A stretch of 64,000 nucleotides of DNA from Myxococcales bacterium (GCA_029880325.1 JAOUOP010000028.1:36481-100480), one strand, 5' to 3'; numbered from the stretch's first letter, positions 1-8,991 are shown. Notes: generated by a model from the letters alone, not told the origin. Translations and numbers: made by a program.

Positions 1-2
1 CT

Positions 3-1163
3 GCCCTGCAAGGACGTGACGTGCTGGCAACCGCCCAGACCGGCACCGGCAAAACCGCCGCCTTCACCTTGCCGCTGCTACAGCGTCTACAGCATCGGGT
101 CGACGACCGCTGTGTGCTGCGCGCGCTCGTGCTGACCCCCACCCGTGAGCTCGCCGCCCAGATCCATGAAAGCTTCGACACCTACGGCGCGGAGCTGGAC
201 CTGTGGCATGCCGCCATCTTCGGCGGCGTCTCCGCCCAACCCCAGATCAAGCTGCTGCGCAAGGGAGTCGATACGCTCATCGCCACGCCCGGGCGTCTAC
301 TCGATCTCATCGAACGCGACGAAATTTCCCTGAAGGATGTCGAGTTTTTCGTGCTCGATGAAGCCGACCGCATGCTCGACATGGGCTTTCTGCCCGACGT
401 CCGCCGCGTGATTCAGCGTTTGCCGCGCAAGCGCCAGACATTCTTCTTCTCCGCCACCATGCCGCCCGAGATCCGTGGCCTGGCGCAGCAGCTGCTGCAC
501 CGGCCCGTCGAGGTGGCGGTCGGCCCGCAGTCGGTGACCGCCGACGGGGTGGAGGACCAGCGGGTGCTATTCGTCGACAAAGAGAACAAGCGCCGCCTGG
601 CACTCGAGGTGCTGCGCGACACCTCCATCGAACGGGCCGTGCTGTTCAGCCGCACCAAGCACGGCGCAGACCGCATCGCCAGGGCACTGGGGCAGGCCGG
701 TGTGGAGGTGGCCGCAATTCATGGAAACAAATCCCAGTCGGCCCGCGTCAGGGCGCTCGAGGCATTCCGGTCCGGTCGCCTGCGCGTTCTGGTCGCGACC
801 GATTTGGCCGCGCGCGGCATCGACGTGCAAGGCATCACGCACATCATCAACTACGATCTACCCAACATCCCCGAGACCTACGTGCATCGCGTCGGCCGAG
901 CCGGACGCGCGGGCGCTCGCGGCACGGCGATTTCATTCTGCGATCACGAAGAACGCGGCTACCTGGCCGACATCGAGCGACTGATCGGGCGGAGCCTACG
1001 GCGTGTCGAGGACCACGGATTCCCCGCATCACAGGCGGCGGCCAGCCCGCGTGCGCAAGCACCCCGGAACGAGCGACCGGCCAGACGGCGCACTTCCCGC
1101 GGCTCTGCTCCGCGCGGTGGGCGCGGCGCTCGATTCCGCCAAGCCGTGGGTCAGCAGTCGTAG
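3..1163 (+). CDS. rhlE: DEAD-box ATP-dependent RNA helicase, RhlE-like (5' end outside window)
   Basis: ATP-dependent RNA unwinding enzyme, expected to act in the cytoplasm on ribosome assembly or RNA turnover. All the core motifs that should lie in this part are visible in order: Walker A in AQTGTGKT, PTRELA, TPGR, DEAD, SAT, the RNA-binding ATDLAARGID and the HRVGRAGRAG motif VI. The Q motif lies before the window. The frame is open to the first base (codons start at base 3), so the apparent GTG at 21 is internal. The C-terminal tail is short, basic and Arg/Gly/Ala-rich, typical of RhlE-type proteins. Subfamily assignment is by motif impression only. Confidence 0.93.
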   Translation, partial: ALQGRDVLATAQTGTGKTAAFTLPLLQRLQHRVDDRCVLRALVLTPTRELAAQIHESFDTYGAELDLWHAAIFGGVSAQPQIKLLRKGVDTLIATPGRLLDLIERDEISLKDVEFFVLDEADRMLDMGFLPDVRRVIQRLPRKRQTFFFSATMPPEIRGLAQQLLHRPVEVAVGPQSVTADGVEDQRVLFVDKENKRRLALEVLRDTSIERAVLFSRTKHGADRIARALGQAGVEVAAIHGNKSQSARVRALEAFRSGRLRVLVATDLAARGIDVQGITHIINYDLPNIPETYVHRVGRAGRAGARGTAISFCDHEERGYLADIERLIGRSLRRVEDHGFPASQAAASPRAQAPRNERPARRRTSRGSAPRGGRGARFRQAVGQQS

Positions 1164-1335
1164 CAGACCAGCCACAGCAGCACCGGAAGCGCCGGAGCAT
1201 CACCCGCAGTCATGTGGGTCCTCCGGCGCGTCCCGGCAAACCGACGTCACGATCAGACGCACCCGCGAGAGCGGCCCCCAACGCAGCTCGAAGGCCCGTA
1301 CAGTTCCAGCCCCGCCCCGGAGCGACGAATGTCGG

Positions 1336-1638
1336 TCAGCGCGGCGGGCAGCGCCGGCACAGGCGATTGTGGATGCCGCTGGAGAGAAAGCGTGCGTCAC
1401 ACTTCATGCACAGCCGCATCGCAGGCTGCGTGCCCGACAGCCTGCACTCCTTGATCATACGGTCGGTCAACCCGAGTCTACGCGCGTGGTCGCAAATGGC
1501 CTCCCGACTGATTCCGCTCCGGGTAAGCTCGCCAAATTGGGGCGCGTCGTGGGCCACGATCGCATCGATAATGCGCTGCTCCACGGCTGGGCTGGCCCAG
1601 GCCGGTGGCGTACTGTCGGATTCCTTGGCGCGGGTCAT
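1336..1638 (-). CDS. Small Cys-cluster (zinc-knuckle-like) protein, unknown function
   Basis: About 100 residues. The C-terminus has paired cysteines in the pattern CMKCDARFLSSG..NRLCRRC, which should bind one zinc ion. The N-terminal part looks helical with a possible helix-turn-helix-like segment (ISREAICDHARRLGL), so DNA binding is possible but not shown. The start at 1638 is preferred over the longer frame because a clear ribosome binding site (GAGGAAGG) sits just upstream. No operon partner; the next gene to the right is on the other strand. Similar short Cys-motif proteins are known only as hypothetical proteins. Confidence 0.7.
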   Translation of the reverse strand: MTRAKESDSTPPAWASPAVEQRIIDAIVAHDAPQFGELTRSGISREAICDHARRLGLTDRMIKECRLSGTQPAMRLCMKCDARFLSSGIHNRLCRRCPPR

Positions 1639-1952
1639 GGGGACCTTCCTCTCAGGCCACGGGGCTGCGGACCAATCTGCGCGGTTGCCCCCTGAAGGCA
1701 CCACACCACCGCGCACGACGATTTCCCGCGCGAGCTTGCACAGTGGACCGAAAGCCCACGGCCGTCAAACCGCCTTCGTGCCAAGTGCCTATTCCAAAGT
1801 GGCTCCCATGGCGGCTCACAGCGCGATCGGAAGGGAAAAACGTGCCATGCTCGGGTCGACTACGCGGGCCGTCGGGCCCGGCCCCCTCCCGAAGGCCACG
1901 CGGCGCCGGGACCACTGCGCAACACGCACGTTGAGGGAGGCACGTGCGGCGC

Positions 1953-1966
1953 GCCAGGACGTTTTC
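1953..1966 (+). repeat. Single partial copy of the dispersed GCCAGGACGTTTTC element (locus A)
   Basis: These 14 bases are the exact reverse complement of the first 14 bases of the repeat at 40.5 kb (GAAAACGTCCTGGC). The flanking CGGCGGCCCGAA also resembles the repeat flank. It lies just upstream of, or in the ambiguous N-terminal region of, the YkgJ-type gene. Confidence 0.6.
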
Positions 1967-1996
1967 CCGGCGGCCCGAATCTGCACGCCGGACAGC

Positions 1997-2338
1997 TTGC
2001 GGCGCGATCGGCTCAGACTGCCCTCCAAAGCCATAGATGAGTTCGACTGCAGGCAATGTGGTGCCTGTTGCCGTGATGCGGCCGACGGCCGCGTTCTGGT
2101 GGGTGCAAACGACCTGCTTCGCTGGAGGCGCGAGCAACGTGCCGACATCTCGGAGGCGCTGGTGCCGGGCCACTTCGGACAGCGCGCTTTTGCGGCGGCC
2201 GCTGGCGGTGCCTGCATTCACCTCGGCCTGGCTCACCATCCCCACGATTGTGCGATCTACCCGACGCGAGCCCAGAGCTGTCGCGACGTCGAACCCGGCG
2301 ACCGCGGCTGCCTGCAATACCGCCGTCTGGAACCCTAG
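1997..2338 (+). CDS. YkgJ-family cysteine-cluster protein
   Basis: About 113 residues with the family signature FDCRQCGACCR near the start, then GACIHL, CAIYPTRAQSCRD and a last Cys in GCLQYR. These cysteines are expected to bind zinc or an Fe-S cluster; the family role is unknown. The start is uncertain: no ATG lies close to the Cys motif. A TTG at 1997 gives the usual short N-terminus; the next ATG upstream (about 1847) would read through a copy of the dispersed repeat. It ends 22 bp before the first possible desaturase ATG, so the two may be co-transcribed. Confidence 0.72.
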   Translation: MRRDRLRLPSKAIDEFDCRQCGACCRDAADGRVLVGANDLLRWRREQRADISEALVPGHFGQRAFAAAAGGACIHLGLAHHPHDCAIYPTRAQSCRDVEPGDRGCLQYRRLEP

Positions 2339-2360
2339 GGAGCCCACGACGCGCAAGTGC

Positions 2361-3593
2361 ATGCAACTTCCAGTGCCGCGACCGCCCGCGGTAACCACCG
2401 AACGACTGAAGCAAGACATGATGCAACCCCGACCGCAAGCGCCCAAACGCGCAGGACCACGACCGTCGCACGCCACCCAAGGCTGCCGCACGTCCGAAGC
2501 CGTTCCGCCCTCAAAATTCACCTTCGTCGCCGACACGACATTCCAGCTCGAGGTGCGGCGGCGCGTTGCGCAATACTTCGACCGGGGCGGCATCTCGACG
2601 CGCGATCAGCCCAGCATGTACATCAAGTCAGCCGTGCTCGTGCTCTGGTTTGTCGGCTCCTATGCGGCGCTGATCTTCGCCGCCAGCGAGTGGTGGCAGG
2701 TCGCACTTCTTTCATGCTCTCTGGCATTCGCGGCGGCCGGAATCGCATTCTCCATCCAGCACGACGCCAACCACGGCGCGTATTCCACGCGACGCCGAGT
2801 CAACCACCTCGCCGGCATGAGCCTCGACTTGCTGGGCGCGAGTTCCTACATCTGGAAGTGGAAACACAATGTCGCCCATCACACGTACACGGGGCTCCAC
2901 GGCTGCGACAGCGACATCGAGGTGCCGTTTGGTCGCCTCAATCCCGCTCAACGCCACCGCCCTCACCACCGCTTCCAGCACTACTATCTGTGGGCCGTAT
3001 ACGCCCTATTTGTGGCCCACTGGCATCTTTTCGAGGACTTCAAGCAGCTCATCGACGGTCGCATTTCCCAACACCCGTTTCCGCGACCACGCGGACGACA
3101 ACTGCTTGGAATGATCGCCGGCAAGCTACTCTTCTTCAGCTGGGCCTTCGCGATTCCGATGATCTTCCATCCGTGGTGGGCCGTGCTACTCGGCTACATC
3201 GCCATCTCCGCCCTGCTCAGCATCATCTTGGTGCTGGTCTTCCAGCTTGCCCATACGGTGGCGGAAGCGGCCCTTCCGACACTCGGAGTTGAAGACAGCC
3301 AGGTGCCGAGACCCTGGGCGGTGCACCAAGTTGAAGCCACCGCAGATTTCGCCCCAAGAAACCGTGCGTTAACCTGGTACCTGGGTGGTCTCAACTATCA
3401 GATCGAACACCACCTTTTTCCGCGCGTCAGCCATATTCATTACCCCTCCATCGCGCGCATCGTCGAAGAGGTCTGCGCCGAGCTCGGCGTGCGCTACACC
3501 GTGCACACGAGCATGTGGCGCGCGCTGTGGTCCCACGGCCAGTGGCTGGTGCAGATGGGAAAAACCCGACAGTCCCCTGCCACAGCCGCGTAA
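2361..3593 (+). CDS. Membrane fatty-acid desaturase (di-iron, acyl-lipid/front-end type)
   Basis: Introduces a double bond into acyl chains in the inner membrane using a di-iron centre, O2 and an electron donor. The three His boxes are intact: HDANH, HNVAHH and QIEHH (in YQIEHHLFPRVSH). A Gln in place of the first His of the third box is typical of front-end (delta-5/6-like) desaturases, but no cytochrome b5 domain is fused. Four or more hydrophobic segments lie between the boxes. The ATG at 2361 is the first after the upstream gene; the ATG pair at 2418/2421 is an equally good start. Regiospecificity cannot be told from sequence. Confidence 0.88.
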   Translation: MQLPVPRPPAVTTERLKQDMMQPRPQAPKRAGPRPSHATQGCRTSEAVPPSKFTFVADTTFQLEVRRRVAQYFDRGGISTRDQPSMYIKSAVLVLWFVGSYAALIFAASEWWQVALLSCSLAFAAAGIAFSIQHDANHGAYSTRRRVNHLAGMSLDLLGASSYIWKWKHNVAHHTYTGLHGCDSDIEVPFGRLNPAQRHRPHHRFQHYYLWAVYALFVAHWHLFEDFKQLIDGRISQHPFPRPRGRQLLGMIAGKLLFFSWAFAIPMIFHPWWAVLLGYIAISALLSIILVLVFQLAHTVAEAALPTLGVEDSQVPRPWAVHQVEATADFAPRNRALTWYLGGLNYQIEHHLFPRVSHIHYPSIARIVEEVCAELGVRYTVHTSMWRALWSHGQWLVQMGKTRQSPATAA

Positions 3594-3632
3594 CGTTGGA
3601 GCTGCCCGGCGAGGTCGAGTGGCCCGTGCGGG

Positions 3633-3668
3633 GGCCCAGGCGTGGGCGCAAAACGCGACACCTGGGCC
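3633..3668. terminator. Possible bidirectional terminator hairpin
   Basis: A perfect 8-bp inverted repeat (GGCCCAGG / CCTGGGCC, 3633-3640 and 3661-3668) lies between the convergent desaturase and UspA genes. A short A run sits in the loop but there is no strong T tract, so the function is inferred from position. Confidence 0.35.
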
Positions 3669-3690
3669 ATGTGCGTCTGGAGCCTCGCCC

Positions 3691-4143
3691 CTACCCCGTC
3701 GCGCTCGCCGGAATCGTCAACACCGGCCGCTCGGCCATGCGCACGATGCGCTCGGCCACGCTGCCCATCAGAGCATGGGCCGCCCCGCGCCGGCCGTGGG
3801 TGCCGATCACGATGAGTTCGGCGTCCTGCTCCTCAGCCACCGCGATCACTTCTTCGTAGGCCTGGCCGAGCCGCAGGCTTCCGTGCAGCTCGACCTTGGC
3901 GTCCTGATGCCGCGCAAGCAACGCATCGAGCTTTTCCTGTAGCGCCTCCGAGATCTGGGTGGCCTGGGCGGCGGTGCTGATGATGGCGCCTTCGATGGGC
4001 AAATTGAAAGCGTTCAAGCTATAGGCGTGCACCACCGTGACCCGAGCATGAAGGCCCTCGGCCAGCTCCAGCGCGTAGCTCAGGGCTCGATTCGAGACCT
4101 CCGAAAAATCCACGCCCACCACGATGCTTTTGCCCTTCGCCAT
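3691..4143 (-). CDS. Universal stress protein (UspA family)
   Basis: Cytoplasmic single-domain Usp of about 150 residues. It has the N-terminal IVVGVDFSEVSNRAL strand-helix and the ATP-binding signature G-x2-G-x9-G-S seen in GTHGRRGAAHALMGS, so it should belong to the nucleotide-binding class. Start at 4143 is preferred to 4158 because GGAG lies 6 nt before it. It follows the sigma-54 activator gene by about 30 bp in the same direction, suggesting one transcript. Confidence 0.9.
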   Translation of the reverse strand: MAKGKSIVVGVDFSEVSNRALSYALELAEGLHARVTVVHAYSLNAFNLPIEGAIISTAAQATQISEALQEKLDALLARHQDAKVELHGSLRLGQAYEEVIAVAEEQDAELIVIGTHGRRGAAHALMGSVAERIVRMAERPVLTIPASATG

Positions 4144-4176
4144 CTCGTGCTCCATCATCCCGGCTGTTTCAAGCCT

Positions 4177-5595
4177 TCACTCGAACTCGTCCGTTTCACT
4201 CGAGGTCAAAGGATCGCTCTCGCCCTCGGCCCTCTCGGCCCACTGCTTGAGCCGATACTGAATCTTGCGCTGGGAGATGCCGAGCATTTCGGCGGCTCGC
4301 TGGGTCGAGCCGTCACAGGCGTCGAGGGCCTGCTCGATGGCCACCCGTTCGAGCTCGGCCAGCGTCACCCCGGGCACCAATACGTTGAGTTCGTCGACCT
4401 TTGCCACCGACGCAAACGAAGGCAGCTGCTCGACGCCGATGGTGTCGCCGGTGGCCAGCACCACCGCCCGCTCGATGGCGTTGTCCAGCTCGCGCACGTT
4501 GCCAGGCCACGGGTAGGACATGAGCAGCCGCATGGCGTCGTCGCTGAAACGCTTGATGTCGAAGCCGTTTTCACGGGCGTGGGCCTGCATGAAGTGGTGG
4601 GCCAGCAGCGGGATATCGCTGCGCCGCGCGCGCAGGGGCGGCATGTCCAACTGCACCACGTTGAGCCGGTAGTAGAGGTCCTCGCGAAAACGCTTTTCCC
4701 GTACCAGCTCGGCCAGGTCGCGGTTGGTGGCCGCCACGATGCGCACGTCCACTTGCAGGGTTTCGTTGCCGCCCACACGCTCGAAGCTGCGCTGCTGCAA
4801 AAAGCGCAGCAACTTGACTTGGAGTGAAAGCGGAACCTCGCTGATCTCGTCCAAAAACAGGGTTCCGCCGTCGGCCTGCTCGAAGCGCCCCTGGCGCCTT
4901 GCTGTGGCCCCGGTGAAGGCGCCTTTTTCGTGACCGAAGAGCTCCGACTCGAGCAGGCTCTCGGCCAGGGCCGCGCAATTGAGCGCCACCATCGGCCCCT
5001 CGCGCCGCGGCGAGTTGTGATGGATGGCGTTGGCGATGAGTTCCTTGCCTGTGCCGGTCTCGCCGTGGATCAACACCGTGGCGCGACTGCGCGCCACCTG
5101 TTGCACCAGCTTGAGCAGCCGCTGCATCGACGGGTGCTCCCCGATGATGCCGCCCCGGCTGACGCGCTCATCGAGGCGCTCGCGCAGGCGCTGGGCTTCC
5201 TCGGAAAGCCGCGCCTTTTCGAGCGCCCGCGCCACCAGCGCGCTGAGGGCATCGAGGTCGACCGGCTTGGTCAGGTAGTTCTCGGCGCCGGCCTTGATGG
5301 CTTCGACCGCCGTGTCGATGCTGCCGAAGGCCGTCATCACCACAAAGGCCACGTGGCGATAGGACTTGCGCGCCCGGTGCAGCAGTCCGAGCCCGTCGAG
5401 CACCGGCATCTTCAGGTCGGTGAGCACCACCTGGGGCTCGAAGTCGACCATGCGCTCGAGGGCCCGCTGCCCGTTCTCGGCCGACTCCACCGCGTAGCCC
5501 TCGTCGGCGAGCAACTCCACCAGCGCCTCGCGCGCGTTGATTTCGTCGTCGACGACGAGGATGCGTCCTGGGCTCTCTTGGGGCAAAGCGCTCAC
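4177..5595 (-). CDS. Sigma-54-dependent response regulator, NtrC family
   Basis: Three-domain transcription activator. The N-terminal receiver (about residues 11-122) has VVDDE, the phospho-acceptor Asp in LTDLKMP and the Lys in LTKP. The central AAA+ domain has Walker A GETGTGKE, the sigma-54-contacting loop GAFTGA and Walker B GGTLFLDEIS. The C-terminus has a Fis-type helix-turn-helix (STQRAAEMLGISQRKIQYRL). All key residues are present, so it should activate sigma-54 promoters when phosphorylated. GTG start. No histidine kinase is adjacent; the partner is unknown. It leads an apparent two-gene operon with uspA. Confidence 0.95.
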   Translation of the reverse strand: MSALPQESPGRILVVDDEINAREALVELLADEGYAVESAENGQRALERMVDFEPQVVLTDLKMPVLDGLGLLHRARKSYRHVAFVVMTAFGSIDTAVEAIKAGAENYLTKPVDLDALSALVARALEKARLSEEAQRLRERLDERVSRGGIIGEHPSMQRLLKLVQQVARSRATVLIHGETGTGKELIANAIHHNSPRREGPMVALNCAALAESLLESELFGHEKGAFTGATARRQGRFEQADGGTLFLDEISEVPLSLQVKLLRFLQQRSFERVGGNETLQVDVRIVAATNRDLAELVREKRFREDLYYRLNVVQLDMPPLRARRSDIPLLAHHFMQAHARENGFDIKRFSDDAMRLLMSYPWPGNVRELDNAIERAVVLATGDTIGVEQLPSFASVAKVDELNVLVPGVTLAELERVAIEQALDACDGSTQRAAEMLGISQRKIQYRLKQWAERAEGESDPLTSSETDEFE

Positions 5596-5692
5596 CCAGG
5601 CGAATACTACGAGGCAGCTGCGAAATCACTACCGAAATGTTCGCGGCGCACCGGGCTTGAGGGCGATCCCGGAGCACCGCGACCGCGCAAAC

Positions 5693-6514
5693 TCAAGCCA
5701 CCTGCGCGACGATGGCGTGGCGGATCTTCGCCTGGGCCTGGTGCTCCAGCTGACGCACGCGTTCGCGCGACAGGCCCATGCCACGACCGATGGTGGCCAG
5801 GCTGCAGCTCTCACCCGAGAGATAGCGCTCCTCCACGATGTGGCGCTCGCGATCGCTCAGTACGCTCATGGCACCGCGCAGCGCCTGCTCGGCCTGGGAG
5901 CGCTCCTCGGCTACGGCCACCACGTCCTCGGGCGAAGGCGCCTCGGCCACCAGCTCCGTCGAGCGCCCCTCGGGATCGTAGCCGCAGGGCACATCGCGAC
6001 CCGACAGCGCCGCTTCCATCTCTTCGACGTCGCGCACGCCGACTCCGAGGGCCTCGGCCACCGCCTGGGCGTCGGGCTGCTCGCCGCTCTTCTGCGCCAG
6101 TTCGCGCTGGGTGCGCCGCATGTTGGCCAGCAGCTTGCGGCCGTGGCGAGACGAGGGCGTGCGCACGATGCGGCGGTTGAAGATCGTATAACGCCGCATG
6201 TAGGCGCGGATCCACCAGGCCGCGTAGGCCGCCAGCCGCACGCCGCGTTCCGGCTCGAAGCGGCGCGCCGCCTCCACCAGACCGAGCAGCCCTTCGCTGA
6301 CCAGCTCATCGAGACGCAGCCCATAGGAGCTGAACTCGTGGGCGATGGTCAGGACCAACCTGAGATGGGACTTCAGTAGCTTCTCGAAGGAGCGCTCGCA
6401 GCCCTGTGCCGCCCGCTGCGCCAGCTCGAGTTCTTCCTGTGCCGAAAGCATGGGTGCACTTTTCGCAGCCTCGAGCATCGCGCCCAAACCAAGATCCCGA
6501 TTGTCTCGTTTCAC
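5693..6514 (-). CDS. rpoH: RpoH-type (sigma-32-like) RNA polymerase sigma factor
   Basis: About 273 residues with region 2 (SHLRLVLTIAHEF, YAAWWIRAYMRRYT), a GRKLLANMRRTQREL segment matching the RpoH-box area, and region 4 with a helix-turn-helix ending GLSRERVRQLEHQA. Region 1.1 of housekeeping sigma factors is lacking, so an alternative (heat-shock type) factor is favoured. The GTG at 6514 is chosen because AGGAGG lies about 6 nt upstream; the open frame extends to 6778 but shows no homology-like sequence there. Divergent from the CBS operon. Assignment to RpoH rather than another group-3 factor is likely, not certain. Confidence 0.85.
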   Translation of the reverse strand: MKRDNRDLGLGAMLEAAKSAPMLSAQEELELAQRAAQGCERSFEKLLKSHLRLVLTIAHEFSSYGLRLDELVSEGLLGLVEAARRFEPERGVRLAAYAAWWIRAYMRRYTIFNRRIVRTPSSRHGRKLLANMRRTQRELAQKSGEQPDAQAVAEALGVGVRDVEEMEAALSGRDVPCGYDPEGRSTELVAEAPSPEDVVAVAEERSQAEQALRGAMSVLSDRERHIVEERYLSGESCSLATIGRGMGLSRERVRQLEHQAQAKIRHAIVAQVA

Positions 6515-6763
6515 GGCAGTTCCTCCTGCCGGCCCTCCAAAGCACGCCCCGTGCCAACCCCACAGCGCCGGCAATTCGTGCCCCGAGAGCTCGGGCGACG
6601 AGATTTCTGCGTCCGCAAAGCGACCGGACGCAAAATCTGCGGCAGGTGCAGAGCCAAGGGAACCCGAAGTTGCGCCGGGGCGCGAAAGCGCGGCGCGGCA
6701 CACCGTTTGCAGGGCATGGCTCGAGACCCAGCCGCCCGCGTTCAGCAGAGAGTAGCCCCCACA

Positions 6764-7483
6764 GTGCCCCCCCCCCACTCCGACTCAGCCGACACGACGG
6801 CGAAGGTCCGCTACCGGCGGGTACACCCCGCCCGCCTGCGCGCCTCGCGCGTGCTCGCCGTCTTCTGCGCCCGTCAGGGCAAGGCCGTCGAACTCGCCGA
6901 ATGTAGCGACTGCCCCCATTGCCGCGGCCTGTGCGTATCGCCGGGCGAGGACACCTTCCTGCGCTGCAGCGCCGACGACGCCGAGATCGACATCGAGGTC
7001 GGCGGCCCCATCGAGGAAGACGAGGCCTCGCGCCAGACTCTGCTTTCGGATGTGATGACCACGCCGGTGCGCACGGTGGCACCCGAGACCTCGATCGCCG
7101 AGCTGCTGAAGCTTTTCGACAGCGCCCAGATCAGCGCCGTGCCGGTAGTCGACCCGGGGGGTCGCGCCGTGGGCCTTGTCAGCAAGAGCGATTTGCTGGC
7201 GGGCCTCGACGACGACGGAAGCCCTGCGGCCACGCGCGTGCAGCAGGTGATGAGCCATAATGTCTTCGCCCTGCGCGCCGAGGCCTCGGTCAGCCGCGCA
7301 GCGGCCATGATGGCCTACGAGGGCATCCACCGCCTGGTCGTGCTCGACGGAGCCGGTCACGTCGCGGGCCTGGTCTCCTCCCTCGATATTCTGCGCTGGC
7401 TGGCCCGGCGCGATGGCTACGTGGTGCCCGAGCGCACGCGGCGTCAATCGGAAGCCCCCGCCGAATCGGACAACGAGCCATGA
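6764..7483 (+). CDS. CBS-domain pair protein with N-terminal Cys motif
   Basis: Likely adenylate-sensing regulator. Two CBS domains are visible: DVMTTPVRTVAPETSIAE with VPVVDPGGRAVGLVSKSDLL, and QVMSHNVFALRAEASVSRAA with LVVLDGAGHVAGLVSSLDIL. The N-terminus has CSDCPHCRGLC, a possible zinc site. Start uncertain: GTG at 6764 (directly before a run of ten C) or ATG at 6716, which would place the C run inside the gene. Its stop overlaps the next gene by four bases (ATGA), so the two are translationally coupled. Confidence 0.82.
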   Translation: MPPPHSDSADTTAKVRYRRVHPARLRASRVLAVFCARQGKAVELAECSDCPHCRGLCVSPGEDTFLRCSADDAEIDIEVGGPIEEDEASRQTLLSDVMTTPVRTVAPETSIAELLKLFDSAQISAVPVVDPGGRAVGLVSKSDLLAGLDDDGSPAATRVQQVMSHNVFALRAEASVSRAAAMMAYEGIHRLVVLDGAGHVAGLVSSLDILRWLARRDGYVVPERTRRQSEAPAESDNEP

Positions 7484-7938
7484 GCCACAGCACCGAGCCT
7501 CCGGCTGCGCCAGAAGAGCGCTGGACCATCGGCCAACGGGCCGCTCTCTCGCCCCACACCATCGGCGCCGACCAGCGCCTGACACTGGCGGCCGAGCGCA
7601 TGGAGCAGCTGGGCGTACACCAACTGCCGGTTCTGGAAGGCGGGCAGCTTGTGGGCATGATCAGCCGGCGAGACATCGCCATACTCGACGCCCTGCGCCC
7701 CGAGCAGCTCGAGCACATGCGCGTTGCCCAGGCCATGGCTGGCGTGCCCTATTGCGTCGAGCCGGGCGCATCGCTTTCGGCGGTGGCGCGGCACATGGCC
7801 CGCCGCAAACTCGGCTCGGCCGTCGTGCGCGAGCGTGGCAAAGTCGTCGGCATCTTCACCACCACCCACGCGCTCAGCGCCCTTTGCGAGTTGCTGGGCC
7901 CCGCCGACGGCGAGCCCAGCCACGAAGCCACCCACTGA
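7480..7938 (+). CDS. CBS-domain pair protein
   Basis: 152 residues, almost entirely two CBS motifs (HQLPVLEGGQLVGMISRRDI and AVVRERGKVVGIFTTTHAL). It probably forms a nucleotide-binding Bateman module alone or with the preceding CBS protein. It is middle gene of a three-gene operon: it overlaps the upstream gene by four bases and ends 16 bp before a UspA gene. No catalytic domain is present. Confidence 0.88.
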   Translation: MSHSTEPPAAPEERWTIGQRAALSPHTIGADQRLTLAAERMEQLGVHQLPVLEGGQLVGMISRRDIAILDALRPEQLEHMRVAQAMAGVPYCVEPGASLSAVARHMARRKLGSAVVRERGKVVGIFTTTHALSALCELLGPADGEPSHEATH

Positions 7939-7954
7939 CTTCCGCAGGAGCCCC

Positions 7955-8416
7955 ATGTCCAGAATCCAAAAGATCCTCTGCCCGGTCGACTTCTCGGCGG
8001 GCTCGGCCCAGGCCCTGCAGCAGGCCGTCGATCTGGCGCGCCGCCTGGGCGCCTCGGTCCAGGTGCTGCACACCTACGAAATGCCGCGCTTCAAGGTTCC
8101 GGCGGGCTTTGCCGCCGAAAGCGGTGAACCCGGAGAGCCTTTCGACTTCAAAAAAGCCGTCGACTCCGAGCTCGACGAGCACCTCAGCGAACTACGGCAA
8201 AAGGTGGACTCCGAGCGTGTGCCGCTGAGCACACGCCTGATCCAGGGCCCGCCGGCGGCCACCATCGTCGACCACGCCAGCAGCCAGGGCTTCGACCTGA
8301 TCGTGATGGGTAGCCACGGCCGCAGTGGCCTCGACCGCTTGCTACTCGGCAGCGTCACCGAGCGCGTGCTGCGACTGTCACGTTGCCCTGTGCTCACAGT
8401 GCACGTGGCTGCATAG
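7955..8416 (+). CDS. Universal stress protein (UspA family)
   Basis: 153 residues. N-terminal KILCPVDFSAGSAQAL and the nucleotide-binding signature GSHGRSGLDRLLLGSVTE place it in the ATP-binding Usp class. The start at 7955 has GCAGGAG about 4 nt upstream; longer frames to 7724 overlap the previous gene and have no homology. Third gene of the CBS-CBS-Usp operon, suggesting adenylate sensing coupled to a stress response. Confidence 0.92.
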   Translation: MSRIQKILCPVDFSAGSAQALQQAVDLARRLGASVQVLHTYEMPRFKVPAGFAAESGEPGEPFDFKKAVDSELDEHLSELRQKVDSERVPLSTRLIQGPPAATIVDHASSQGFDLIVMGSHGRSGLDRLLLGSVTERVLRLSRCPVLTVHVAA

Positions 8417-8460
8417 CTCGACCGACACGCGCGGGGCCGCAAGCGACCCGCAGCGTCGCC

Positions 8461-8502
8461 CCCTGCCCCGTCCCTGCCCGGTCCCTGCCCCGTCCCTGCC
8501 CC
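8461..8502. repeat. 11-bp direct tandem repeat, about 3.8 copies
   Basis: Units of CCCTGCCC(C/G)GT are repeated between the uspA stop and the convergent lipoprotein stop. It is a simple minisatellite in a 101-bp gap; no function is evident. Confidence 0.8.
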
Positions 8503-8517
8503 AAAAAGGCAGCGCAC

Positions 8518-8991
8518 TCACTTGCCGGCGTCGTCTCCGCCCGCGTCAGGGCAGTCGTGGCAGTCGCAGTAGAAGGCCTCACAGCCGTTGGCCGGGTTGC
8601 CATCGCAGCTCCAATAGCCATCCTCACACTTCGACACCACGCAGCGGGCCCCGTCCGTGGTCGGGATACAGGAGACCACCGAGTTGACCCGCTGCTCCGC
8701 GCAAGCCACCTCGGCCCCCTCGTCGATGGTGCTGTCGCAGTCGTCATCGCGCCCGTTGCAACTCTCGTCGGCGGGCACGCAGCCGTCGACGCGGACCATA
8801 CCATCACCACTGCCACCGTCGCCCGCTCCCCCCGAGTCTGGTCCGGCGTCCATGCCCGCGCCACCGCCACCGCCGTTCCCGGCAGAGCCCGGATCATCCA
8901 GGAGCGAGTCTTTGAAGCTTTTGCAGCCTGCGGCTACGGGCAACAGCAGCGACACGAGCAGCAGCGGCAGGACGCGGAGTCTTCGGAACAT
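8518..8991 (-). CDS. Lipoprotein with MopE-like Cys/Asp motif
   Basis: 157 residues. A lipoprotein signal peptide ends in the lipobox VAAGC, followed by a Gly/Asp-rich flexible linker. Then comes CVPADESCNGRDDDCDSTIDEG, which matches the short metal-binding-type motif known from MopE-related proteins of myxobacteria and methanotrophs. The C-terminus has further paired cysteines (SKCEDGYWSCDG, FYCDCHDC). It is probably anchored to the outer membrane and disulphide-rich. The leader upstream of the start contains runs of C on this strand (see the G-tract entry). Confidence 0.75.
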   Translation of the reverse strand: MFRRLRVLPLLLVSLLLPVAAGCKSFKDSLLDDPGSAGNGGGGGAGMDAGPDSGGAGDGGSGDGMVRVDGCVPADESCNGRDDDCDSTIDEGAEVACAEQRVNSVVSCIPTTDGARCVVSKCEDGYWSCDGNPANGCEAFYCDCHDCPDAGGDDAGK

